A DNA stretch of 64,000 bases, taken from Corynebacterium nuruki S6-4 (GTDB taxonomy: Bacteria > Actinomycetota > Actinomycetes > Mycobacteriales > Mycobacteriaceae). Below are positions 27,058 through 35,320 of this stretch, piece by piece (position 1 is the first letter of the stretch; every line of letters starts with the position of its first letter). The stretch covers positions 1,674,001 to 1,738,000 of the forward strand of contig NZ_CP042429.1 of assembly GCF_007970465.1 (NCBI RefSeq), in the 5' to 3' direction. The notes under the pieces were generated by a model, which ran no database searches, was not told the DNA's origin, and saw nothing but the letters and a program-made list of their open reading frames with translations. The position numbers and the translations under genes were made by a program.

Positions 27058-27110
27058 TCAGTGGTGTTCTGTGGTGTTCAGGGGTGTTTCAGCGGTGTTT
27101 CAGCGGTGTC
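27058..27110. repeat. Short tandem repeats upstream of the glutamine synthetase gene
   Basis: Units of 10-11 bases around GCTGAAACACC (minus strand) repeat five or six times: GCTGACACC, GCTGAAACACC twice, CCTGAACACC, ACAGAACACC and ACTGACATC. The array fills the gap between the cyclodeaminase-family stop and the glutamine synthetase leader. Confidence 0.65.
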
Positions 27111-28260
27111 AGCGCAGTTCGGGGGTCTCCCAGAGATTGAGGGTGGTGCCGATGTCGTCGGCGACCGCCCGGTCGTAGAGGTCGCAGGCCCAGGCGACGT
27201 CCTCGACGGGCATGCCGCCGATCGAGTAGCAGAAGATCTGCCCGTCATCGGTGCGTCCGGGCGCGCGGCCGGCGGCGATGTCGCCGATGTTGACGAGTTT
27301 CTCCCGCGGCAGTGACCCTTCCTTGTACATGTCCCACCAGCGGTTCCCCGGAATACCGAGGAGCTGCTCATAGGTGACGTCCGGACCGTTCTCCTCGTAC
27401 CATTCCGAGTACAGCCCGGTGTAGTCGACGACGAGGTTGGCGCGGTCGCTGCGGACGAAGTCGTCGTCGAGCCGCGCGGCGGCGGGCATGAGCAGCAGGG
27501 CACCGGGTTTGAGCCAGTCGGACCGGAAGTAGGGGAAGCCCGAGGGGCCGTCCGGTGAGGTGGAGGTGCCGGCGATGAGGATGTCGGATCCCTCGACGGC
27601 CTCCTGCTCCGAGTCGACGATGCGGACCTCGGTGAGCTGCGGGTGATGGTCCCGGATCCACTGTGAGGCGCGACCGGTGGAGCCGGCGGACCGGCCCTTG
27701 ATCTTCACGGTACGGATCCCGGGCCGCTGGCTGATCGCCGCGGACAGGATCGTCCTGCTCATCACACCGGGACCGATGATGCCGACGGTGGTGGCGTCCT
27801 GCACCGCGAGGTGCTTCACGCCGACGCCGGGGACGGCACCGGTGCGGTAGGCGGACAACAGGTTGGCGGACATGACCGCCTTCGGGGCGCCGGTGTCCGC
27901 GTCGTTGAGGATGAACAGGTGGATCGACCGGGGCAGTTCGTGCTTCCGGTTCTCCGTGTTCGACCCGTACCACTTCACTCCGGCCGCGCGGAAACGACCC
28001 CCGAGGTAGGCCGGCATCGCCATGAAGCGGCGGTCCGGCCCGTCGGCGGGCATGCCCTCGTGGTCGGGGTGGGCGGGGAAGTTGATCTGTGCGCCGTGGG
28101 AGTTCCCGGACGCCCCGGCCATCCGGTAGTCGCCGTCGGCGAGGAGGACGAGCGCCTCCTCCATGGTGCCGACACAGGCGGCGATATCGGTGACACCGGC
28201 CCGGATCATGTCAGGTTCGCTGAGATACCGGAAGTCGATACGGGTGGATTCTGCTGTCAT
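27109..28260 (-). CDS. Ornithine cyclodeaminase/mu-crystallin family protein
   Basis: From ATG 28260 the protein has 383 residues, starting MTAESTRIDFRYLSEPDMI. It contains RAAGVKWYGSN, SANLLSAYRTGAVPGVGVKH, the nucleotide-binding VGIIGPGVMSRTILSA, and NIGDIAAGRAPGRTDD. This long subgroup differs from classical ornithine cyclodeaminase; family members include dehydrogenases, cyclodeaminases and SbnB-type amino acid synthases, and its reaction is not settled here. SD AGGAAGG lies upstream. Being directly upstream of the glutamine synthetase gene on the same strand suggests that the two act on the same nitrogen compound. Confidence 0.82.
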   Translation of the reverse strand: MTAESTRIDFRYLSEPDMIRAGVTDIAACVGTMEEALVLLADGDYRMAGASGNSHGAQINFPAHPDHEGMPADGPDRRFMAMPAYLGGRFRAAGVKWYGSNTENRKHELPRSIHLFILNDADTGAPKAVMSANLLSAYRTGAVPGVGVKHLAVQDATTVGIIGPGVMSRTILSAAISQRPGIRTVKIKGRSAGSTGRASQWIRDHHPQLTEVRIVDSEQEAVEGSDILIAGTSTSPDGPSGFPYFRSDWLKPGALLLMPAAARLDDDFVRSDRANLVVDYTGLYSEWYEENGPDVTYEQLLGIPGNRWWDMYKEGSLPREKLVNIGDIAAGRAPGRTDDGQIFCYSIGGMPVEDVAWACDLYDRAVADDIGTTLNLWETPELR

Positions 28261-28556
28261 GCAGGCCTTCCTGCGCCCCGCGGTCACCCGCAGGCACGTG
28301 CTGTCGGGGAAGTGGGGCACACCCCGCTTCCTGGTGAACTCGTGTCATCCACCGTAGCGGGATCCGCTCAGAAATGTTTCAGACATGTTACGTCGCAGGT
28401 CATGCGCGTTTTCCGGCGGGGGTGGTGGCCTGTCGCGGCGTCGGGGACGCCGATCGCGGGGCACGGAAAAACCGGCCCACCCCGGTAGCCACCACTGTGT
28501 GGCGGCGTCCGGGACGGACCGGCGTTCCCCGTGGGACCGGGTCAGGTCAGCTCAGG
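28261..28556. other. Gap between katA and the cyclodeaminase-family gene, no gene seen
   Basis: About 296 bases hold the promoter side of the cyclodeaminase-family gene (minus strand) and the 3' region of katA. No repeat-family copy or RNA gene is evident. A GC-rich stretch near 28460-28530 with CCGGCCCACCCCGG could form weak hairpins for katA termination. Confidence 0.4.
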
Positions 28557-30179
28557 TCAGGCGTTCTTGATCTCGGTGTAGATCTCCTTCACACGGTCAC
28601 GCAGGTTCTCGTCCACGTGACCCCAGTAGACCCAGCACTGCCCCTCGACCTGCTCGGACACGCCCTGCATCGCGCGGGCGATGTTGCCGGCGAGGCGCTC
28701 GCGGGCGGCATCGTCCAGCACGTCGCGCACCAGCTGACGGGGCTGGATGAAGTCGTCGTCCTCCGGGTGGCGGACGTAGGCGCCACGGGTCAGGTCGCCG
28801 CCGTAGTTCTCGTCGAACAGACCCAGGTCATCGGCCGGGCCGGTCGCGGACTCGGCACCGCGGCCGAAGCCGTACTTCGACTGGCCGGCGGCCACACCCT
28901 GCTCGACCACACCGGAGCCGTCGTCGACGTCCGCCGTACCCTCGGCACGGTCGAAGCGGTTCGGCGAGTAGGTCGGCGTCCCGGCGGCCGGGAACTCGTA
29001 GGCCGCGGCACCGTCCTTGGCGGTGTAGAAGTTGCGGTCCTTGACGATCGGCCGGTTGACCGGCAGCTGGGTGTAGTTCACACCGAGGCGGTAGCGCTGC
29101 GTGTCGGCGTAGGCGAACGTCCGGGCCATGAGCATCTTGTCCGGGGAGAAACCGATGCCGGGCACGATGTTCGACGGCGCGAACGCGGCCTGCTCGATCT
29201 GGGCGAAGAAGTTCTCCGGGTTCCGGTTCAGCGTGAAGTGGCCGACCGGGATCAGCGGGTAGTCCTTCTGCGACCAGGTCTTCGTCAGGTCGAAGGGGTT
29301 CCAGCGGTAACCCGCGGCCTCGTCGAGCGGCATGATCTGCACCTTGACGTCCCAGGTCGGGAAGTCGCCGCGCTCGATCGCGTTGTAGAGGTCCGCGCGG
29401 GAGTGGTCGAAGTCGCCGGAACCGACGACCTTGCCGGCCTCCTCATCGGTGAAGAACTCCCAGCCCTGACGGGTCTTGAAGTGGTACTTCACCCAGAACC
29501 GCTCACCGGAGGCGTTGATCCACTGGTAGGTGTGCGAGCTGAAACCGTCCATGTGCCGCAGGTCCTTCGGGATCCCGCGGTCGCCCATGAGGTAGGTGAC
29601 CTGGTGGGCGGACTCCGGGCTGCGGGTCCAGAAGTCCCACTGCATGTCGGCGCTGCGCAGCCCGTTGGTGAGCCGCTTCTGGGAGCGGATGAAGTCCGGG
29701 AACTTCATGCCGTCGCGCATGAAGAACACCGGGGTGTTGTTGCCGACGATGTCGTAGTTGCCCTCCTGCGTGTAGAACTTCAGCGAGAAGCCGCGGACGT
29801 CGCGGACCGTGTCGGGGAAGCCCTGCTCACCGGCGACGGTGGAGATGCGGGCGAGCATCGGGGTGACCCGGCCGGGCTGGAACAGGTCGGCCTTCGTGTA
29901 CTTCGAGACGTCCTCGGTGACGATCAGTTCACCGAAGGCGCCGGTGCCCTTGGCGTGCACGTTGCGCTCCGGGATGCGCTCCCGGTTGAAGTGGGCGTGC
30001 TTCTCGATGAGGTGCGTGTCGGTCAGGGAGATGGGTCCCTGCTCCCCGACTGTCACCGAGTGCTCCTCGGTGCGGACGGGGGCGCCGTTGACGTTGGTGG
30101 AGTGTCCGGCGTACGGACAGACGCCACGGGTCGCGATATCCTCGCTGGTGTAGCCGTTGGTGGTGTTGTCGTCAGTCAT
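28557..30179 (-). CDS. katA: Catalase, monofunctional heme type
   Basis: From ATG 30179 (540 residues) the protein shows the clade-typical start MTDDNTTNGYTSEDIATRG, the catalytic His region FNRERIPERNVHAKGTGAFG, the distal Asn region VGNNTPVFFMRDGMKFPDFI and the heme-ligand Tyr in RTFAYADTQRYRLG. It disproportionates hydrogen peroxide. The in-frame extension to 30236 is rejected because GGAGG lies eight bases before ATG 30179. It is divergent from sigC, as in C. glutamicum, with a leader of about 200 bases that carries decamer repeats. Confidence 0.96.
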   Translation of the reverse strand: MTDDNTTNGYTSEDIATRGVCPYAGHSTNVNGAPVRTEEHSVTVGEQGPISLTDTHLIEKHAHFNRERIPERNVHAKGTGAFGELIVTEDVSKYTKADLFQPGRVTPMLARISTVAGEQGFPDTVRDVRGFSLKFYTQEGNYDIVGNNTPVFFMRDGMKFPDFIRSQKRLTNGLRSADMQWDFWTRSPESAHQVTYLMGDRGIPKDLRHMDGFSSHTYQWINASGERFWVKYHFKTRQGWEFFTDEEAGKVVGSGDFDHSRADLYNAIERGDFPTWDVKVQIMPLDEAAGYRWNPFDLTKTWSQKDYPLIPVGHFTLNRNPENFFAQIEQAAFAPSNIVPGIGFSPDKMLMARTFAYADTQRYRLGVNYTQLPVNRPIVKDRNFYTAKDGAAAYEFPAAGTPTYSPNRFDRAEGTADVDDGSGVVEQGVAAGQSKYGFGRGAESATGPADDLGLFDENYGGDLTRGAYVRHPEDDDFIQPRQLVRDVLDDAARERLAGNIARAMQGVSEQVEGQCWVYWGHVDENLRDRVKEIYTEIKNA

Positions 30180-30230
30180 GTTTTCCTCCGGGCCTGCAGT
30201 TGTCCCAGGTTGTTCCTGGTCGTCGCTGAA

Positions 30231-30300
30231 AGTCACTGTCAGTCACTGTCAGTCACTGTCAGCTGCTGCGAGTCACTGTTAGTCGTTGTCGGCCGCTGTC
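30231..30300. repeat. Seven tandem decamers in the katA leader
   Basis: AGTCACTGTC occurs three times in succession (30231-30260), followed by AGCTGCTGCG, AGTCACTGTT, AGTCGTTGTC and GGCCGCTGTC, all in exact ten-base register. If the promoter at 30389-30416 is correct, the array is transcribed (GACAGTGACT in the mRNA) between the start site and the katA Shine-Dalgarno sequence. Confidence 0.85.
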
Positions 30301-30388
30301 GACCGCCGTCTTCTGTCATGCGGGCCGGCGCAGGGTGGGCACGAGGTGGCGGAAGTCATCCGACGTCCTCTCCGGGCCGCTGGGGTCA

Positions 30389-30416
30389 ATAATACGCGGT
30401 TCCAATGGGCCCGCAA
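30389..30416 (-). promoter_or_regulatory. Predicted katA promoter
   Basis: On the minus strand TTGCGG (30416-30411) and TATTAT (30394-30389) are 16 bases apart. Just upstream (30417-30446) is an AT-rich stretch with GATAGGTATAAACCAATTAG, a reasonable landing site for a peroxide regulator such as OxyR, though the spacing of half-sites was not confirmed. Confidence 0.55.
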
Positions 30417-30490
30417 CATCTAATTGGTTTATACCTATCTTGGGTGTGCGGACCGATAAGTACTGTCCTCCCCGGTGTTAGACTTTTCCC

Positions 30491-31213
30491 GTGCGAGACA
30501 TCTTCCCCCGCCGCAGCCGGCAGCGCCGCGGTACGGCCACCCCCGACACCACCGGGGCCACCACCGGCGTCAGCCGCGCCACCGACCCGGAACCGCGGCA
30601 GAGTGCGCGGGACGCCGCCGTCACCGACCTCGCCCTCCGCGCCGCCCGCGGCGACCGACGCGCCCTCACCGACTTCATCGAGGCCACCCACGGCGACGTC
30701 TGGCGGCTCCTCGCCCACCTCGCGGACGCCGACCGTGCCGACGACCTCACCCAGGAGACCTACCTCCGCGTGATGGGTGCGCTCCCCCGCTTCGCCGCCC
30801 GGTCCAGTGCACGGACCTGGCTGCTCTCCCTCGCCCACCGGGTGTGGGTCGACAGCGTCCGCCATGATCTCGCCCGGCCGCGCAAATCCGTCGAACAGTG
30901 GGAGGATGCCGCCGCGCGCACCGCGTCCCCTGACACGGCCGGCGGCCAGGCCTGGGCCGAACTCGCGGACGCCCGTGCCATGCTCGACGGACTCTCGTCT
31001 GAACGGCGCGAGGCGCTCATCCTCACCCAGGTACTCGGCTACACGTACGCCGAGGCCGCGGAAATCTGTGATGTCCGGGTCGGGACCATCCGGTCCCGCG
31101 TCGCCCGGGCCCGTGCCGACATGGCCGACATGGCAGACACGACCGGCACAACCGGCAGGACCGGTACAGCCTCGGAGACCCGCCGACCCGGCGGCCATCT
31201 GCGCGAGGCCTGA
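30491..31213 (+). CDS. sigC: ECF sigma factor, SigC-like
   Basis: Region 2 is seen as DVWRLLAHLADADRADDLTQETYLRVM and region 4 as LSSERREALILTQVLGYTYA then AAEICDVRVGTIRSRVARAR. There is no additional domain apart from a basic Thr-rich N-terminus and a short tail. The divergent katA neighbour matches C. glutamicum sigC, whose product controls respiratory and heme-related genes; the symbol rests on that synteny. No anti-sigma gene is adjacent. TAGACT and GTG 30491 are separated by six bases (leaderless). Confidence 0.87.
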   Translation: MRDIFPRRSRQRRGTATPDTTGATTGVSRATDPEPRQSARDAAVTDLALRAARGDRRALTDFIEATHGDVWRLLAHLADADRADDLTQETYLRVMGALPRFAARSSARTWLLSLAHRVWVDSVRHDLARPRKSVEQWEDAAARTASPDTAGGQAWAELADARAMLDGLSSERREALILTQVLGYTYAEAAEICDVRVGTIRSRVARARADMADMADTTGTTGRTGTASETRRPGGHLREA

Positions 31214-31228
31214 TCCCCCGGGGCCGAC

Positions 31229-31594
31229 CTAGCGGTGCAGCGACCGGTAGAACACCAGGCCGTTGCCCTCGGTGTCGTAGACGACCGCGCGGCGCTCGTG
31301 GGCGTCGTCGTGCGCGGCCTGGACGACCGCACCCCCGTTGTCGTCGACCAGTGCGGCGTCCCGGTCCGGGTCATCGGTCTTGATGCCCACGACGACCTTG
31401 CCCGGGATCGGGTGGTCGTCCTTCGTCGCCAGCGCCAGGGTGACCTGGCCGGCATCGAGGGCGGCGAAGTGGGAACCGTCGCGGAACTTCAGCGGGAAGC
31501 CGAGGACCTCGGTGTAGAAGGTGACGGACTCGTCGATGTTCTCGGTGGACAGGAAGATGAACTTCACGTCGCGGGTGGCGGCATCATCGGCCAT
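31229..31594 (-). CDS. VOC-superfamily (glyoxalase-like) protein
   Basis: The 121-residue protein begins VKFIFLSTENIDESVTFYTEVLGF and ends RAVVYDTEGNGLVFYRSLHR, one pair of beta-alpha-beta-beta-beta modules. VOC proteins bind metals or ligands (glyoxalase, bleomycin or fosfomycin resistance, dioxygenase). No specific metal triad can be assigned. GGAG precedes ATG 31594. It is convergent with sigC with 15 bases between stops. Confidence 0.8.
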   Translation of the reverse strand: MADDAATRDVKFIFLSTENIDESVTFYTEVLGFPLKFRDGSHFAALDAGQVTLALATKDDHPIPGKVVVGIKTDDPDRDAALVDDNGGAVVQAAHDDAHERRAVVYDTEGNGLVFYRSLHR

Positions 31595-31705
31595 GGGATT
31601 CTCCTTTACAGGTGCGGTTTCAGTGACGTCCCCCGACTGTAGTCCCGGTCACTCCCACCCTGACGGATTCCGTTCCCCCCGAACGGGAGAGCTACATTGG
31701 ACCTC

Positions 31706-32701
31706 ATGGTCGACAACAGGGCACTGCTCTTCCTCTCCTTCGGTGGACCCGACAGGGAGGAGGACGTCATCCCCTTCCTGCAGAACGTCACGCACGGTCG
31801 GGGCATCCCACCGGAACGGCTCGCCGAGGTGGGGAAACACTACTTCACGATGGGTGGGAAGAGCCCGATCAACGGGCAGAACCTCCACATGATCGACGAT
31901 CTGCGGGCGCTGATCGCCGAGCGCGGTCTGGATCTCCCCGTCTACTTCGGCAACCGTAACTGGCACCCCTTCATCGAGGACGCCGTGCAGCAGATGGCCC
32001 GCGACGGTATCACCGACGTCGTCGTCTTCGCGACGTCGGCCTGGGGCGGTTACTCGGGGCACACCCAGTACCTCGAGGACATCGACCGGGCCGCGCAGGC
32101 CTGCCGGGATGCCGGGCTCACTCCGCCGACGATGACGAAGATCCCGCCGTTCCACGACCACCCCCTGCTGCTGTCCGCGTTCGCCCGGCTGCTCGACGAG
32201 GCCCGCGCGGCCATGCCCGCCGACGAGCAGGACGCCGCCCGGCTGATCTTCTGCGCCCACTCCATCCCCGTCAGCGCCGATGAGACGTCCTCGGCGGACA
32301 ACACCCACCGGTATTCCGGCCAGGTGCTCACCGCCTCCCGCGAGATCCGTGAGCTGTCGAGCTTCGCGGTGGACGGTGCCGACGGCACCGATGTCGAGCA
32401 GGTGTGGCAGTCCCGGTCGGGTCCGCCGCACATCCCGTGGCTCGAGCCCGACATCTGTGACTATCTGCGGGAGACCGTCACCGCCGGCGACCGGCGACCG
32501 GTCCTGCTGTGCCCGGTGGGCTTCGTCTCCGACCACATGGAGGTGGTCTGGGACCTGGACACCGAGGCGAAGGAGACCGCGGAGGAGCTCGGGATTCCGC
32601 TGTACCGCTCCGAGACCCCCGGTTTCGCCCCGGAGTTCCCCCGGATGATCCTCGATCTGGTGCACCGGCAGTGGGAGGACATCCCCGGCGAGGACGCCTG
32701 A
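31706..32701 (+). CDS. cpfC: Ferrochelatase (coproporphyrin III type)
   Basis: The protein of 331 residues shows LLFLSFGGPDREEDVIPFL, GGKSPINGQN, the catalytic His in FCAHSIPVSAD and Glu in CPVGFVSDHMEVVWDLD. In actinobacteria this enzyme inserts iron into coproporphyrin III, and HemQ then makes heme; some annotations call it hemH. ATG 31706 is preferred to the TTG at 31697 because TACATT lies seven bases upstream (leaderless). Its position between sigC/katA and asd ties heme supply to neighbouring heme proteins. Confidence 0.9.
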   Translation: MVDNRALLFLSFGGPDREEDVIPFLQNVTHGRGIPPERLAEVGKHYFTMGGKSPINGQNLHMIDDLRALIAERGLDLPVYFGNRNWHPFIEDAVQQMARDGITDVVVFATSAWGGYSGHTQYLEDIDRAAQACRDAGLTPPTMTKIPPFHDHPLLLSAFARLLDEARAAMPADEQDAARLIFCAHSIPVSADETSSADNTHRYSGQVLTASREIRELSSFAVDGADGTDVEQVWQSRSGPPHIPWLEPDICDYLRETVTAGDRRPVLLCPVGFVSDHMEVVWDLDTEAKETAEELGIPLYRSETPGFAPEFPRMILDLVHRQWEDIPGEDA

Positions 32702-32748
32702 GCGACGGCGCACCGCTCCCCGGGCCTCCCCTGCTCCCCCGGGTGCGC

Positions 32749-32789
32749 GTCGAGGGGGTGGTCTGACGGGCTCAGACCACCCCCTCGAC
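32749..32789. terminator. Strong bidirectional terminator between cpfC and asd
   Basis: GTCGAGGGGGTGGTCTGA and TCAGACCACCCCCTCGAC form a perfect 18-bp stem around CGGGC. The genes on both sides converge on it, so it can serve both. No T-run is present. Confidence 0.85.
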
Positions 32790-32854
32790 GTACACCCGGC
32801 CCGTGCCGTCGCAGCACCCGGCCGGGTGGTTTCCGTCGGGACGCCTCCCCGGAG

Positions 32855-33964
<1,110 letters not shown>

Positions 33965-33991
33965 GGGCGACGGTGTGGTGGGTGTGGCAGG

Positions 33992-34519
33992 TTACCGGCC
34001 GGTACCGGCGTAGACGGTGGCCTCGGTGTCGCCGCCGAGCTGGAACCGCTCGTGCAGGGCCTTGACGGCGGCGTCGAGATCGGTGTCCCGGATGAGCACG
34101 GAGATGCGGATCTCCGAGGTGGAGATGAGTTCGATGTTGATGCCGACGTCGCGCAGCGCCTCACAGAAATCGGCGGTCACACCGGGGTGCGACTTCATTC
34201 CGGCGCCGACCAGCGAAACCTTGCCGATGTGGTCGTCGAAGAGGATGGACCCGAACTTCTGGTCCTCCGACTCACCCTGCAGACCCTTGAGCAGTTCGAC
34301 GGCCCGGGGGGCGTCCTCCCGCGGGCAGGTGAAGGTGATGTCGGTGAGGTTGTCGTTCACGGTCGAGATGTTCTGCAGGACCATGTCGATGTTGATCTCG
34401 GCATCCGCCAGGGTGCGGAAGACGCGGGCCGCCTCACCGGGCTTGTCGGGGATGCCGAGGACGGTGACCTTGGCCTCGGAACGGTCGTGGGCGACGCCGG
34501 TCAGGACTGCTTCTTCCAC
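33992..34519 (-). CDS. lysC: Aspartokinase beta subunit, internal start within lysC
   Basis: Within lysC, GGAGG (34532-34528) is followed by eight bases and GTG 34519, an excellent internal ribosome-binding site. The product (175 residues, [17 protein letters not shown]...) would be the regulatory ACT half. C. glutamicum makes an alpha2-beta2 aspartokinase from one gene through an in-frame internal start at about the same place. Around this site the codons switch to less G/C-rich choices (ATT CCT GTG GAA GAA GCA), consistent with selection for the translation signal. Confidence 0.8.
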   Translation of the reverse strand: MEEAVLTGVAHDRSEAKVTVLGIPDKPGEAARVFRTLADAEINIDMVLQNISTVNDNLTDITFTCPREDAPRAVELLKGLQGESEDQKFGSILFDDHIGKVSLVGAGMKSHPGVTADFCEALRDVGINIELISTSEIRISVLIRDTDLDAAVKALHERFQLGGDTEATVYAGTGR

Positions 34520-35266
34520 AGGAATATCCTCCACAGAGCCGGACACCAGGGTGCCGGGCTCGTTGCTGAATGACGAACGGACATGGATCGGGACGTTGAA
34601 CGCGCGGGCGTACTCGACGCAGCGCAGCATCAGGATCTTGGCGCCGACGGCGGCCATCTCCAGCATCTCCTCGAAGGAGATGTGGTCGAGTTTCTGCGCG
34701 TCGTGCACGATGCGCGGGTCGGCGGTGTACACCCCGTCGACGTCGGAGTAGATCTCGCAGACGTCGGCCTTGAGCGCGGCCGCCAGGGCGACGGCGGTCG
34801 TGTCCGACCCGCCGCGGCCCAGGGTGGTGATGTCCCGGGTCTCCCGGTTCACACCCTGGAAGCCGGCGACGAGGCAGATCTTGCCCTCGTCGAGGGCGTC
34901 CTGCACCCGGCCCGGGGTGACATCGACGATGCGGGCGTTACCGTGCCGCTCCGTGGTGATCACGCCGGCCTGCGACCCGGTGAAGGACTGCGCCTCCGCC
35001 CCGAGCGAGGCGATGGCCATCGCCACCAGTGCGTTCGAGATCCGCTCGCCGGCGGTGAGGAGCATGTCCATCTCACGGCCCGGGGGGACGGGGTTGACCT
35101 GGTTGGCGAGGTCGAGGAGTTCATCGGTCGTGTCACCCATCGCCGAGCACACGACGACGACGTCGTTGCCCGCCTTCCTGGTGTCGACGATGCGCTGGGC
35201 GACCCGGCGGATACGCTCGGCGCTCTCCAGGGACGAGCCACCGTACTTCTGGACGATCAGGGCCAC
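33992..35266 (-). CDS. lysC: Aspartokinase, alpha subunit
   Basis: The kinase domain shows [36 protein letters not shown] and [19 protein letters not shown]; two ACT domains follow ([20 protein letters not shown] and [20 protein letters not shown]). The sequence is close to C. glutamicum LysC, the lysine-plus-threonine-inhibited gate enzyme of the aspartate family. GTG 35266 ([10 protein letters not shown]) matches the C. glutamicum start; the frame is open five codons further to 35281. The same frame holds an internal start for the beta subunit. Confidence 0.96.
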   Translation of the reverse strand: MALIVQKYGGSSLESAERIRRVAQRIVDTRKAGNDVVVVCSAMGDTTDELLDLANQVNPVPPGREMDMLLTAGERISNALVAMAIASLGAEAQSFTGSQAGVITTERHGNARIVDVTPGRVQDALDEGKICLVAGFQGVNRETRDITTLGRGGSDTTAVALAAALKADVCEIYSDVDGVYTADPRIVHDAQKLDHISFEEMLEMAAVGAKILMLRCVEYARAFNVPIHVRSSFSNEPGTLVSGSVEDIPVEEAVLTGVAHDRSEAKVTVLGIPDKPGEAARVFRTLADAEINIDMVLQNISTVNDNLTDITFTCPREDAPRAVELLKGLQGESEDQKFGSILFDDHIGKVSLVGAGMKSHPGVTADFCEALRDVGINIELISTSEIRISVLIRDTDLDAAVKALHERFQLGGDTEATVYAGTGR

Positions 35267-35320
35267 TGTTTGCTGCTCCACTCTCTCACGGATCGGGCCT
35301 GCACAGACCCTCCGATGGTA

